DNA from: Microbispora sp. NBC_01189
GTDB lineage: Bacteria; Actinomycetota; Actinomycetes; Streptosporangiales; Streptosporangiaceae
DNA length: 64,000 nt
Direction of reading: 5' to 3'
NCBI RefSeq assembly: GCF_036010665.1
Contig: NZ_CP108581.1
Span: 7,187,501 to 7,251,500 of the forward strand
Part shown: one piece after another, positions 45,325 through 53,728 of the stretch
Position numbering within the stretch: the stretch's first letter is position 1
How the letters are laid out: each line of letters starts with the position of its first letter
Made by a program: the position numbers and the translations under genes
The notes under the pieces: generated by a model
The model's database searches: none
What the model saw: the letters and a program-made list of their open reading frames with translations, nothing else
What the model was told of the DNA's origin: nothing

Positions 45325-45441
45325 GCCAAGCGCTCTGGTCCCCCGTCAGAGCGCTAGTGCCGGCGTTCCGGGCCCCCGTCGGAACGCCGATGAAGCGACG
45401 CCGGGTGGTTTGCCCCCGTAACCACCCGGCGTCGCCCTTTT
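45325..45441 (+). ncRNA. Candidate small RNA with three hairpins sharing 9-nt NNCCCCCGT loops
   Basis: Three perfect hairpins follow one another. The first, 45329-45355, has a 9-bp stem and loop GTCCCCCGT. The second, 45361-45389, has a 10-bp stem and loop GGCCCCCGT. The third, 45395-45435, has a 16-bp stem and loop TGCCCCCGT, and is followed by CCTTTT as an intrinsic terminator. All loops are exactly nine bases and share CCCCCGT while the stems differ, which points to selection on the loops. A promoter-like sequence lies just upstream and no reading frame fits. It resembles the actinobacterial 6C RNA idea (C-rich hairpin loops that pair with G-rich ribosome-binding sites), but here there are three loops with five C. 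The identity with 6C is not established. Confidence 0.75.
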
Positions 45442-45542
45442 CCAGGATCTTTCCCTTTCCGGCTTTCTCCGGCCTGCGATGTTTGGTATGTGCACCTTTT
45501 CGCCCGCCGCCCGGAAAGCGGCCGTTCCCGCACCTCCGGGGG

Positions 45543-45830
45543 TCAGGTATCGCCCGGGGTCTCGGTGCTCGGGGTCTCGGCGGGCGGGGTCTCGGCGGTC
45601 TCCGCCGCCCAGTCCTTCGCCATCCGCGACAGCCGCCCGGCCGCGTCCGGCCCGGCGGTGCCGGCTCCCTGCGCGAGCCCGAGCAGGTAGGCGGTCAGCG
45701 GCGCGGCCGGCCGCGCCACTCCGTGCGCGACATCCCTGGTCAGGTCGAGCACCAGGGTCCGATCCACCCGGGCGGGGTCGACGCCGAGTTCGCGGCAGAC
45801 CCGTGCCGTCCACTCCTCCAGCACGTTCAC
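45543..45830 (-). CDS. DUF6457-type small protein of the molybdenum cofactor operon
   Basis: A 95-residue protein: NVLEEWTARVCRELGVDPARVDRTLVLDLTRDVAHGVARPAAPLTAYLLGLAQG, then a helical remainder and a Thr/Pro/Glu tail. This small all-helical protein is typically found after mobA/moaA in actinobacteria and may support molybdoenzyme maturation; this is inference from position. GTG 45830 overlaps the mobA stop by four bases (GTGA). Confidence 0.8.
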   Translation of the reverse strand: MNVLEEWTARVCRELGVDPARVDRTLVLDLTRDVAHGVARPAAPLTAYLLGLAQGAGTAGPDAAGRLSRMAKDWAAETAETPPAETPSTETPGDT

Positions 45831-46492
45831 GCGCGCTCCCTTCGTTCGCCGGCCCGGACGCGGGCCGCGCGGAGATCCTCGATGCTGTCGCAGTCGAACC
45901 ACGGCGGCGCCGCCCCCGCCGCCAGGCGCACCGGCACTGGAGCGAGCGGGCCGAGCAGCCCCCGCAGCGACCGGCCACCGTACGCGCCCAGCGCGGCCCG
46001 CAGCACGGCCGTCCGCCACGCCCCGGCGAGCCACTGCTCCCGGCCCGTGTCGTCGACGAGCACCGCTCCGGCCGTGCCGCCCACTGTTCCGCCTGTGCCG
46101 TCTCCGCGCAGCACGGCCAGCAGTTCGGCGACGTGGGCGGTCTCGAGGAACGGCAGGTCGGCGGCGAGCAGGACGACCGACGGAGACGTCACCTCGGCGA
46201 GCCCGGCGCGCAGCGCGGGGACCGGCCCGCCGCCCGGCGGGTCCTCCCTGGTGAAGACCACCCCGGGCAGGTCCCTGGGCGGGCCTGCCACGATCACTGT
46301 GCGGGCCGCGCGGACCGCCGCCGCCACCCGCTCGACGAGCGGCACCCCGCCGACCAGCGCGCCCGGTTTGTCCGCGCCGCCGAGCCGCTCGGCCCGGCCG
46401 CCCGCGAGGATCACCGCGTCGTACGGCGGGCCGCCGCCCGCCTCGCCTGTGCCCGCCTCTGTGCCGGACTCGTCTGTGCCGGAAAGCCGCAT
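45827..46492 (-). CDS. mobA: Molybdenum cofactor guanylyltransferase
   Basis: The 221-residue nucleotidyltransferase adds GMP to molybdopterin to make the MGD cofactor used by the nitrate reductase in this window. The signature AVILAGGRAERLGGADKPGALVGG binds GTP, and VVLLAADLPFLETAHVAELL supplies the metal-binding Asp. The N-terminal ~20 residues are low-complexity; an internal start is possible but none is clearly better. It begins 13 bp after moaA on the same strand and overlaps the following small gene. Confidence 0.9.
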   Translation of the reverse strand: MRLSGTDESGTEAGTGEAGGGPPYDAVILAGGRAERLGGADKPGALVGGVPLVERVAAAVRAARTVIVAGPPRDLPGVVFTREDPPGGGPVPALRAGLAEVTSPSVVLLAADLPFLETAHVAELLAVLRGDGTGGTVGGTAGAVLVDDTGREQWLAGAWRTAVLRAALGAYGGRSLRGLLGPLAPVPVRLAAGAAPPWFDCDSIEDLRAARVRAGERRERA

Positions 46493-46504
46493 GGAGACCC
46501 CCGG

Positions 46505-47494
46505 TCAGCCGCCGATGGCCGACATCGGCCGGGCCGGCTGGAGGAAGGCGGGGTCGTCGATGCCGTGCCCGGCCTTCTTGCCCCGCACCGCCGCCACCCA
46601 GCGAGCCGCCAGGTCGTCGTCGGAGGCGCCCGAGCGCAGCGCCGTACGCAGGTCGGACTCCTCGGTGGCGAACAGGCAGTTGCGCACCTGGCCGTCCGCG
46701 GTGATCCGCACGCGGTCGCAGGCGCCGCAGAACGGGCGGGTGACCGAGCCGATCACGCCGACCCTCCCGGGCCCCCCGTTCACCAGGAACAGCTCGGCGG
46801 GGGCGCTGCCGCGCTCGCGCGGGTCGTCCTCCGTGAGGTCGAAGGAGTCCTTCAGCAGCCCGAGGATCTCGTCGGCCGTCACCATGTCGTCGCGGCGCCA
46901 GCCGTGCTGGGCGTCGAGCGGCATCTGCTCGATGAAGCGCAGTTCGTATCCCCGGTCGAGGCAGTGGCGCAGCAGCGGCACGGCGTCGCGCTCGTTGATC
47001 CCCCGCATCAGCACCGCGTTGACCTTGACCGGCGTGAGCCCGGCGGCGGCCGCCGCCGCGAGGCCGTCCAGCACATCGTGCAGGCGGTCGCGATGGGCGA
47101 GCCGGGCGAACACCTCCCGGTCGAGCGTGTCGAGCGAGATGTTGACGCGGTCGAGCCCCGCCCTCGCGAGCGGCTCGGCGAGCCGGGCCAGGCCGATGCC
47201 GTTCGAGGTCAGCGACACCTGCGGACGCGGGCGCAACGCGGCGGCGGCGGTGACGATGTCCACGAGTTCGCGTCTGAGCAGCGGCTCGCCGCCGGTGAAG
47301 CGGACCTCCCGGATGCCCAGTCGCTCCACGCCGATCCGCACCAGGCGGACAACCTCCTCGCCGGTGAGCAGGTCGGGCTTGGGCAGCCAGTCGAGGCCCT
47401 CGGGCGGCATGCAGTACGCGCACCGCAGGTTGCACCGGTCGGTCAGCGACACTCGCAGATCGGTCGCGACCCGGCCGAAGGAGTCAACCAGCAC
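46505..47494 (-). CDS. moaA: GTP 3',8-cyclase
   Basis: The 329-residue radical SAM enzyme converts GTP to the cyclic precursor of molybdopterin. The N-terminal cluster motif C-x3-C-x2-C is in LTDRCNLRCAYCMPPEG. The C-terminal 4Fe-4S site is CGACDRVRITADGQVRNC. The protein ends with the conserved double glycine (MSAIGG), needed for activity with MoaC. RFTGGEPLLRRELVDIV is the SAM GGEP motif. It is first in the moaA-mobA-DUF6457 operon. ATG 47494 has AAAGGACC-type sequence nearby. No Moco riboswitch was recognised upstream. Confidence 0.97.
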   Translation of the reverse strand: MLVDSFGRVATDLRVSLTDRCNLRCAYCMPPEGLDWLPKPDLLTGEEVVRLVRIGVERLGIREVRFTGGEPLLRRELVDIVTAAAALRPRPQVSLTSNGIGLARLAEPLARAGLDRVNISLDTLDREVFARLAHRDRLHDVLDGLAAAAAAGLTPVKVNAVLMRGINERDAVPLLRHCLDRGYELRFIEQMPLDAQHGWRRDDMVTADEILGLLKDSFDLTEDDPRERGSAPAELFLVNGGPGRVGVIGSVTRPFCGACDRVRITADGQVRNCLFATEESDLRTALRSGASDDDLAARWVAAVRGKKAGHGIDDPAFLQPARPMSAIGG

Positions 47495-47666
47495 AAAGGA
47501 CCTCCGTCATCAGAGCCACCAGCCTAAGCCCTGCCGTCACGACGACGACAACCTCCGCTCCGCCGCCGCGATTCCCCCAAGCCGGAGCCTTGATCGCGCG
47601 CTGTGCCGGCCGCCGCTCGCCGTTCCCGCCGCGCGTCACGGCCCTGACGCCGCTGACCGGGGCCCG

Positions 47667-48155
47667 TCACCCCAGCAGGGCCCACCCCAGGGCGGCCAGT
47701 GACACGACCTTCACGCTCTCCAGCGCCACGTACCACAGATGGGCCCTCGACCGCGTCCGCGCCGGGTCCTCACCCGCGAGCACGCGGTCGGACCGCCGGT
47801 TGAGCGGCGGGCGTACGAGCACGAGCTGGATCACCAGGACGGCCACGGCGACGGCGGTGAGCACCACGACGGCGGCGGGCGATCCCGACGCCACCGTCGT
47901 GATCACGACCGCCGCGATCACGACGGCCGCCAGCACGGCCTCGGCCGCGTTCAGCGCGCGGAAAACGAGGCGGCCGATGCCGAGGCCGATCGGGATCGTC
48001 ACCCCCGGCGCCCGGAACTTCAGCGGCGCCTCCAGGAACGAGATCGCGAGCACCATCCCCAGCCAGACGAAGGCGGCGGCCGCCGCCACGGCCGTCGCGG
48101 AGTCGTTCGCCAAGGTGTGGTTCGCCAAGGTGTGGTTCGCCAAGGTGTGGTTCAT
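47667..48155 (-). CDS. Hypothetical four-span membrane protein
   Basis: 162 residues with four hydrophobic segments: AAAAAFVWLGMVLAISFLEA, AAEAVLAAVVIAAVVITTVA, AAVVVLTAVAVAVLVIQLVL, and a final one near SVKVVSLAALGWALLG. Conserved-looking features are EAPLKFRAPGVTIPIGLGIGRLVFRALN and AHLWYVALESVKVV. I recognise no named family with confidence. The N-terminus is a three-fold NHTLA repeat from a 15-bp tandem repeat. ATG 48155 follows GGGAGGC. It lies alone, upstream of moaA on the same strand with a 172-bp gap. Confidence 0.7.
   Translation of the reverse strand: MNHTLANHTLANHTLANDSATAVAAAAAFVWLGMVLAISFLEAPLKFRAPGVTIPIGLGIGRLVFRALNAAEAVLAAVVIAAVVITTVASGSPAAVVVLTAVAVAVLVIQLVLVRPPLNRRSDRVLAGEDPARTRSRAHLWYVALESVKVVSLAALGWALLG
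48106..48150. repeat. 15-bp tandem repeat (3 perfect copies) at the N-terminus of the membrane protein
   Basis: TTCGCCAAGGTGTGG is repeated three times without change, encoding the NHTLA pentapeptide repeat directly after the start Met. Perfect identity suggests recent expansion. Copy-number change would alter the first residues without a frameshift. Confidence 0.9.
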
Positions 48156-48436
48156 CGTGTGCCTCCCGTCGTCCGGCCGCGGGGCCGGAAGTCGTCGCAC
48201 CGCGTCGCCCCGTGTGGCCCCCGTGTGGCCTCACTGCGTCGCCCCATCACGGCATGATCCGGGCTGGAGGGGTAGGGCGGCAAACGACTTTCCGCCGCCC
48301 GTGTTGCCGGCGACGACACTGCCGATAATTCGGTTGGGATTCCGGCTCGACGCCCGGCACAGTGGATCTCGGCGTGGATCCCGCTGGATCCCGCTGCGGA
48401 TCCCGCTGTGGATCCCGACCGAGGAGGAGAACCACG

Positions 48437-49591
48437 ATGCCGAAGCACATCGCCCCCAAGGTGCTGTCCTGGGCGAGTGAGATCGACGACGGCACGGTCG
48501 TCCAGGCCGCCCGGGCGGCGCGCCTGCCGTTCGTGCCGGGGCACGTCGCGCTCATGCCGGACGCTCACGTGGGCATCGGCGCGACGGTCGGCTCCGTCAT
48601 CCCCACCGAGGGCGCGATCATCCCGTCCGCCGTCGGGGTGGACATCGGCTGCGGCATGGTCGCGACCGAGACCACGCTCACCGCCGCCGACCTGCCCGAC
48701 TCGCTGGACGCGCTGATGCGGGTGGTGGAGCGGCGTATCCCGGCGGGGGTGGGCAAGGGGCACGCCGACCGCGCGGTGGACCGCGCCCTCGGCGAACTGG
48801 GCCGGCCGCACACCGGTCTCACACCCAAGCAGGAGACCACCGTGGCCTGCCAGTTCGGGACCCTCGGATCGGGCAACCACTTCGTGGAGGTCTGCCTCGA
48901 CGAGCGCGACCGGGTGTGGACGGTGCTCCACTCGGGCTCGCGCGGCATCGGGAACCAGCTCGCGACCGCGCACATCAAGGGCGCGAAGCAGCTCATGCGG
49001 CGCATGGAGATCGGGCTGGAGGACCCCGACCTCGCCTACTTCACCCAGGGCACCCCCGAGTTCACGGCGTACGTCGAGGACATGCTGTGGGCGCAGCGGT
49101 ACGCGATGGCGTCGCGGGCGCGGATGGACCGGGTGCTGGGCGAGGGGCTGTTCCGCGTCGTCGGCTCCGGCTCCCGGGTCCGGACCATCAACTGCCACCA
49201 CAACTTCACCCAGATGGAGACCCACGAGGGCAGGGATCTGTGGATCACCCGCAAGGGGGCGATCAAGGCGGACACCGGGGACGAGGGCGTGATCCCGGGC
49301 TCGATGGGCACCCGCTCCTACATCGTCCGCGGGCGCGGCAACCCGCTGTCGTACCACTCCTGCTCCCACGGCGCGGGGCGCCGGATGTCGCGGTCCCGGG
49401 CCAAGCGCGAGCTGTCCGCGGCGTCGCTGCGGGAGGCGATGCGCGGCCGGACCTGGAACGCCGACCGGGCCGCCGCCCTGGTCGACGAGCACCCCGAGGC
49501 GTACAAGCCCATCGACCAGGTGATGGCGGACCAGAAGGACCTCGTCGAGGTCCGGCACACGCTGCGCCAGGTGTTCAACTACAAGGGGTGA
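48437..49591 (+). CDS. rtcB: RtcB-family RNA ligase
   Basis: A 384-residue GTP- and Mn-dependent ligase joining 2',3'-cyclic phosphate and 5'-OH RNA ends. It shows HVALMPDAHVGIGATVGSV, SAVGVDIGCGMVATE, GTLGSGNHFVEVCLDE and VLHSGSRGIGNQLA (metal ligands). The guanylation region is YHSCSHGAGRRMSRSRAK, whose His is the nucleophile in characterised RtcB. Length fits the shorter bacterial form. ATG 48437 follows GAGGAGGAG. Upstream lie four imperfect GGATCCCGCTG-type units (48374-48420). Its 3' end overlaps the convergent P450 by 13 nt. No RtcA or RtcR gene is nearby. Confidence 0.95.
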   Translation: MPKHIAPKVLSWASEIDDGTVVQAARAARLPFVPGHVALMPDAHVGIGATVGSVIPTEGAIIPSAVGVDIGCGMVATETTLTAADLPDSLDALMRVVERRIPAGVGKGHADRAVDRALGELGRPHTGLTPKQETTVACQFGTLGSGNHFVEVCLDERDRVWTVLHSGSRGIGNQLATAHIKGAKQLMRRMEIGLEDPDLAYFTQGTPEFTAYVEDMLWAQRYAMASRARMDRVLGEGLFRVVGSGSRVRTINCHHNFTQMETHEGRDLWITRKGAIKADTGDEGVIPGSMGTRSYIVRGRGNPLSYHSCSHGAGRRMSRSRAKRELSAASLREAMRGRTWNADRAAALVDEHPEAYKPIDQVMADQKDLVEVRHTLRQVFNYKG

Positions 49592-50919
49592 ACCCGGGGG
49601 CGCGGCCCTGTGACCGACCGTGCGGCCGACCGTGCGGCGGGCCGTGCGGCGGGCCGTGGGACCACCGGCTCGCGGGGGACGGCCGCGCCCCCGGTCGACA
49701 GCACGAAACCGCTGGTCACCCTGGCCGGGATCCGGTACGGCGAGACGGTGAGGTCCTGCGGAGGCAGGGTGTGGTCCAGCCCGGCCAGCCGGGGCGCGAG
49801 CGCCTCCAGCAGGCCCACGGCGACCGGCTCCCCCGGGCACCGGTGCCCGGCCGCCGGATCGCCCCCGCCCTGCGGGATCAGGTCGTACGGCCCGATCTCC
49901 CGCCCGACGAACCGCTGCGGGTCGAACGAGCACGGGTTCGGCCAGAGGGCGGGGTCGTGGTTCTGCCCCCAGACGTCCAGCAGCACGAGCCAGTCGGCAA
50001 GGATCGGCTCGCCCTTCCAGGTGAGGTCCTTTACCGCCTTCCCCGCGACGAACGGAACGAAGGGATAGAAGCGCCGCACCTCATGCGCGAACGCCTCGGC
50101 GTAGGTGCCGTCCAGATCGTCGTTCAGGCGGACCCGGGTGACCGGCCAGTGGTGCATGGCGTGCGCGGCGAACGTGAGGAACCAGGCCACGGCGACGGTG
50201 GGACGCACCAGGTTGAGCAGTTCGACCGCCGCGAGCCGGGGCGCGAGCGGCTCCCCGTCCGGCTCCCGGTGAGCGGCGACCACGCCGAGCGCCGAGGTGG
50301 GCGCCGAGGTGGGGGGCACCCACGAGCCGCCGCGCCGCAGCTGCTCGACGATCTCCGCGAGCCACGCCTCCCGCCGGGCCCGGGCGCCGCGGGCCCGCCA
50401 GTGCCGGGCGCCGGGCGAGCCGAAGCCGTCGACCATCGCGACCAGGTCAGCGGCGAGTGGGCCGGCCTCCTCCTCACCGAGAGGGATGCCCGCCCAGCGG
50501 CACACCCCCGTGGTCAGGACACGGGCGGCCTCGTCGAAGAGCACGACCTCGCCCCTGCCGGGCCACGCCGCCACCGCCTCGTCCCAGGCGGCGGTGCTCT
50601 CCCGTACGAGGGAGGCGACGCTCTCGGGGGTCATCAGCCCCATGAACATGGCCTTGCGCGCCCGGTGCGCGGCCTGGTCGAGACTGTGCACGGCTCCGTG
50701 GCCGAACAGTGTGCTCTTGATCGGCTCGGGCAGCGCGGGGGCGCGCTGGACGTGGTTGTCGTCGTAGAAGAAGCGGACGGCGTCGGGCCCGCGCAGCACC
50801 ACGGCGCGCTGGCCGAGGAGCCGGGTCCGGATCATCTCCCCCTGGGCCTCCCGCCACCGGGCCGGCAGCCAGGCATAACCCTCTAGCAGCAGAAGCAGCG
50901 TGGTGTCAAGCAGCGGCAT
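49579..50919 (-). CDS. Cytochrome P450, CYP152 (peroxygenase)-like
   Basis: 446 residues. The heme motif is not the usual FxxGxxxC: it reads IPQGGGDPAAGHRCPGEPV, with the axial Cys in GHRCPGE, as in CYP152 fatty-acid peroxygenases (P450 SPalpha/BSbeta). ELLNLVRPTVAVAWFLTFAAH carries the Arg-Pro pair that replaces the acid-alcohol pair and binds the substrate carboxylate. H2O2-driven alpha/beta hydroxylation or decarboxylation of fatty acids is therefore likely, without a reductase partner. A C-terminal Ala/Arg/Pro extension of about 30 residues (RPAARPAARSAARS) is unusual. Start ATG 50919, 57 bp after the upstream membrane protein gene. Confidence 0.88.
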   Translation of the reverse strand: MPLLDTTLLLLLEGYAWLPARWREAQGEMIRTRLLGQRAVVLRGPDAVRFFYDDNHVQRAPALPEPIKSTLFGHGAVHSLDQAAHRARKAMFMGLMTPESVASLVRESTAAWDEAVAAWPGRGEVVLFDEAARVLTTGVCRWAGIPLGEEEAGPLAADLVAMVDGFGSPGARHWRARGARARREAWLAEIVEQLRRGGSWVPPTSAPTSALGVVAAHREPDGEPLAPRLAAVELLNLVRPTVAVAWFLTFAAHAMHHWPVTRVRLNDDLDGTYAEAFAHEVRRFYPFVPFVAGKAVKDLTWKGEPILADWLVLLDVWGQNHDPALWPNPCSFDPQRFVGREIGPYDLIPQGGGDPAAGHRCPGEPVAVGLLEALAPRLAGLDHTLPPQDLTVSPYRIPARVTSGFVLSTGGAAVPREPVVPRPAARPAARSAARSVTGPRPRVHPL

Positions 50920-50975
50920 ACGTCCTGACTGCCCGCGTTCGCGCGGCGGAAACGGGCCGGGGTCACCAGCGGGAC

Positions 50976-52316
50976 TCACCAGGGCGACCGGACGAGTCCC
51001 TGCAGCAGCAGGCCCGTCAGCGCCTGCGCGGCGAGCAGGCGGCGGTCCCCCACGCGCCCGGCCGCGGCGGTGATCCACAATGTGTAGGGCAGCCAGATGC
51101 GCTCCACCTCGCCCCGGGTGACTCCGCTGAGGTCGAGGGCCAGCACCGCGACGAGCGCGGCCACGGGCAGGACCCGCCCCGCCGACGACCCCACCGACGG
51201 GCCCTCCGGCAGCCGGGGCGCGGCGAGCCCGGTGGCGGTGGCGGGTCCCGTGACCAGGGCGAGCACGGCAAGGTTGGCGAACAGGAAGTACAGGTACGGC
51301 CGGGCCGCCCCGGGATCGGCCGCCCACTCGGCGTGTGTGGCGGCGACTCCGTCGGGCCACCAGAAGCCTCCGGCGGCGAACAGCGCGCTCACCCCGGCCA
51401 TCCCGGCCAGGCAGGCGAGCACGGCCGCCCGCGCCGCCCGCGCCCCTGTCTCTCGAAGCACAGCTGTCTCTCGAAGCACGACGGCCGCCCCGGCGAGAGG
51501 GATGAGCAGATACGGCACCAGGCCATAACTCAGGTACGGCAGCGCGCCCAGGGCCAGCCCCGCCCCGAGGCCGAGCGCGACCCGGCCTACCCGCCCGCGT
51601 GATCCGCCGGCGCCCGGCAGCGCGAGCAGCAGCAGCGCCGTCCCCCACGCCCCCGCTCCCGCGAAGAACGCGTCCATCGTCGTCGCGATCCACACCGCCG
51701 CCGGAGACAGGGCGAGGTACGGCAGCGCCCGCCGGGCCGCCTCCTCTCCCGAGACGCGCCGCACCGCCAGCCCGATCGCGACCGTGGCCGAGCATCCGAC
51801 GACGACGACGAGGACGGCCGCCCAGAACGGTCCCGGCAGCCCGGCGGCGGCCAGTGCCCACAGCACCAGCACCGGCAGCGGCGGGTGGCCCCGCACGTGC
51901 GTCGGGTAGGCCGGCAGGTCGCGGGTGAACCCGGCCAGCCAGCCGAGCGGGTCGTCGCCCACCGCCCCCAGCACGGCCGGGTACTCCTGGGGATGGGTGA
52001 ACGGCCACGCCAGCCCCTCCCCGGACACCGCCAGCAGGACGGTCCACGCGAGCGACACGCCGAAGGCCGCCGCGAACGCCGCCCGCAGGGGTAGGTGCGC
52101 GGTCAGCCGGGGCAGCACGGGCACCGCGACGGCGGCGAGCACGGCCGCCGGAACGAGCGCGGCCGCGCTCGCCGCCGTGGGCCGCCGGGCGAGCGCGTGC
52201 AGCGGCGGCAGATGGTCGATGGACAGCACCCCGCGCGCGTGCAGCACCCCGCCCACCGCGAACGCGGCCGCCACCAGGCCGGCCCAGGCCACCGGCAGGC
52301 CACGTCGTGTGATCAC
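50976..52316 (-). CDS. Polytopic membrane protein, probable polyprenol-sugar-dependent glycosyltransferase
   Basis: About 446 residues with roughly 10-12 hydrophobic segments: LPVAWAGLVAAAFAVGGVL, FAAAFGVSLAWTVLLAV, PFWAAVLVVVVGCSATVAIG, LPYLALSPAAVWIATTMDAFF and more. The extracytoplasmic loop after the second or third span has DLPAYPTHVRGHPPLPVLVL, and the segment near LALGALPYLSYGLVPYLLIPL resembles GT-C membrane mannosyltransferases. The GT-C assignment is from topology and loose motifs, not a signature. The divergent neighbour is a DPM1-like GT2, which could make its lipid-linked sugar donor. Start GTG 52316 gives the first span directly. Confidence 0.65.
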   Translation of the reverse strand: MITRRGLPVAWAGLVAAAFAVGGVLHARGVLSIDHLPPLHALARRPTAASAAALVPAAVLAAVAVPVLPRLTAHLPLRAAFAAAFGVSLAWTVLLAVSGEGLAWPFTHPQEYPAVLGAVGDDPLGWLAGFTRDLPAYPTHVRGHPPLPVLVLWALAAAGLPGPFWAAVLVVVVGCSATVAIGLAVRRVSGEEAARRALPYLALSPAAVWIATTMDAFFAGAGAWGTALLLLALPGAGGSRGRVGRVALGLGAGLALGALPYLSYGLVPYLLIPLAGAAVVLRETAVLRETGARAARAAVLACLAGMAGVSALFAAGGFWWPDGVAATHAEWAADPGAARPYLYFLFANLAVLALVTGPATATGLAAPRLPEGPSVGSSAGRVLPVAALVAVLALDLSGVTRGEVERIWLPYTLWITAAAGRVGDRRLLAAQALTGLLLQGLVRSPW

Positions 52317-52409
52317 GACCCACAGGCTAGGCACTTCGGAGCGGTGGGCCCCCGTCACGTAGTCACTTCGTAAGAACTGAGCGGCCCGGGCGGCCCTACC
52401 GTCGGCGGC

Positions 52410-53057
52410 ATGAAGATCGATGTGGTGCTTCCCTGCCTCGACGAGGCGGAGGCCCTGCCCTGGGTGCTCGGCCGGATGCCGGACGGCTGCCGGGCCATCG
52501 TGGTCGACAACGGGTCCACCGACGGGTCGGCCGAGGTCGCCGCCCGGCACGGCGCGCTCGTCGTGACCGAGTCCGTTCCCGGCTTCGGCGCCGCCTGCCA
52601 CGCGGGTCTCACGGCCGCGACCGCGCCCGTCGTCTGCTTCATGGACGCCGACGCCTCGCTCGACCCGCGGCAGTTGCCGTACGTCGCGGAGGGCGTGCTG
52701 GAGGGCACCGCCGACCTGGTGCTGGGCCGCCGCCGGCCCGTCGCCCGCGGGGCGTGGCCCGCGCACGCCCGCCTGGGCAACCGGCTGCTGGCCTGGCGGC
52801 TGCGCCACCGTACCGGCGCCGCACTGCACGACCTCGGGCCGATGCGCGCGGCCCGCCGTACGGCGCTGCTCGGCCTGGGCCTGCGCGACCGCCGGTTCGG
52901 CTACCCCCTGGAGATGGTGCTCCGGGCGAGCGAGGCGGGCTGGCGCATCGGCGAGGTCGAGGTCGACTACCTGCCGCGCGTCGGCCGGTCCAAAGTCACC
53001 GGCACCGTTCTCGGCACCGCGCGGACGGTCCGCGACATGTGGCGGGCGGCGGCGTGA
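52410..53057 (+). CDS. Glycosyltransferase family 2, polyprenol-phosphate sugar synthase-like
   Basis: A 215-residue GT-A enzyme with VVLPCLDEAEALPWVLGRMP (nucleotide site), AIVVDNGSTDGSAEVAARHG and VVCFMDADASLDPRQLPYV (DxD metal motif). Its C-terminus, GWRIGEVEVDYLPRVGRSKVTG, resembles dolichol/polyprenol-phosphate transferases. No membrane span is present. It is first in a three-gene operon with a DUF2064 protein and a methyltransferase. The start codon ATG 52410 is 93 bp from the divergent membrane protein. Confidence 0.88.
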   Translation: MKIDVVLPCLDEAEALPWVLGRMPDGCRAIVVDNGSTDGSAEVAARHGALVVTESVPGFGAACHAGLTAATAPVVCFMDADASLDPRQLPYVAEGVLEGTADLVLGRRRPVARGAWPAHARLGNRLLAWRLRHRTGAALHDLGPMRAARRTALLGLGLRDRRFGYPLEMVLRASEAGWRIGEVEVDYLPRVGRSKVTGTVLGTARTVRDMWRAAA

Positions 53058-53728
53058 CGCCCGTCCAGACGCAGAGCCCCCCGCAGATCATCGTCATCGC
53101 GAAGGCGCCCAGGCCGGGGAGGGTCAAGACGCGGCTGACCCCGCCGTACACGCCCCGCCAGGCCGCCGCGCTCGCGGAGGCGGCGCTGCGCGACACGCTG
53201 GCGGCGGTCGCCGCCGCTCCGGCGGCGCGCCGGGTGCTGGCCCTGCTCGGCGAGCCGGGGCCCTGGCTGCCCGCCGGGTACGACGTGGTCCCGCAGCGGG
53301 GGGACGGCCTCGCGGAGCGGCTGGCGCACGCCTTCGACGACGCCCGGGCGGCCTGCCCGGCGCCGGCCGTGCTGATCGGCATGGACACCCCGCAGGTCAC
53401 CCCGGGCCTGCTGGCCGAGGCGGGACGGCTGCTGGACGAGCACGACGTGGTGGTCGGCCCGGCCGCCGACGGCGGGTTCTGGCTGCTCGGGCAGCGCGGA
53501 CCCGATCCCGCCCCACTCACCGGGCTGCTCTCCGGGCTGCCGATGTCGCGCTCCGACACGGGGGCGCTGCTGCTCCGCCGGATCCGGGAGGCGGGCCTGC
53601 GGACCGCCCTGCTGCCCGAGCTGACCGACGTGGACACCGCCGCCGACGCCCGCGCGGTGGCTGAGCGGGCCCCCTCCTCGCGGTTCGCGGCGGCGCTGGC
53701 GGCCCTCGGCGCGGACGTCCCGGCGTGA
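53054..53728 (+). CDS. DUF2064 / TIGR04282 family nucleotidyltransferase-like glycosyltransferase
   Basis: 224 residues: IIVIAKAPRPGRVKTRLTPPYTPRQAAALAEAAL is the family hallmark, with PAVLIGMDTPQVTPGLLAEAG and DVVVGPAADGGFWLLG. The family resembles MobA/GT-A folds and is annotated as arsenosugar biosynthesis glycosyltransferase in some genomes; the actual role here is unknown. GTG 53054 overlaps the GT2 stop by four bases, and its own stop overlaps the methyltransferase start. The GT2-DUF2064-methyltransferase order is common in actinobacteria. Confidence 0.88.
   Translation: MTPVQTQSPPQIIVIAKAPRPGRVKTRLTPPYTPRQAAALAEAALRDTLAAVAAAPAARRVLALLGEPGPWLPAGYDVVPQRGDGLAERLAHAFDDARAACPAPAVLIGMDTPQVTPGLLAEAGRLLDEHDVVVGPAADGGFWLLGQRGPDPAPLTGLLSGLPMSRSDTGALLLRRIREAGLRTALLPELTDVDTAADARAVAERAPSSRFAAALAALGADVPA

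Noticed and set aside
45325-45441. Firm assignment as 6C RNA
   Set aside because: 6C RNA is described with two hairpins and at least six C in each loop. Here there are three hairpins with five C, and a different gene context. Kept as a novel candidate instead.
47495-47666. Molybdenum cofactor riboswitch upstream of moaA
   Set aside because: No conserved Moco motif hairpins were visible in this short GC-rich gap.
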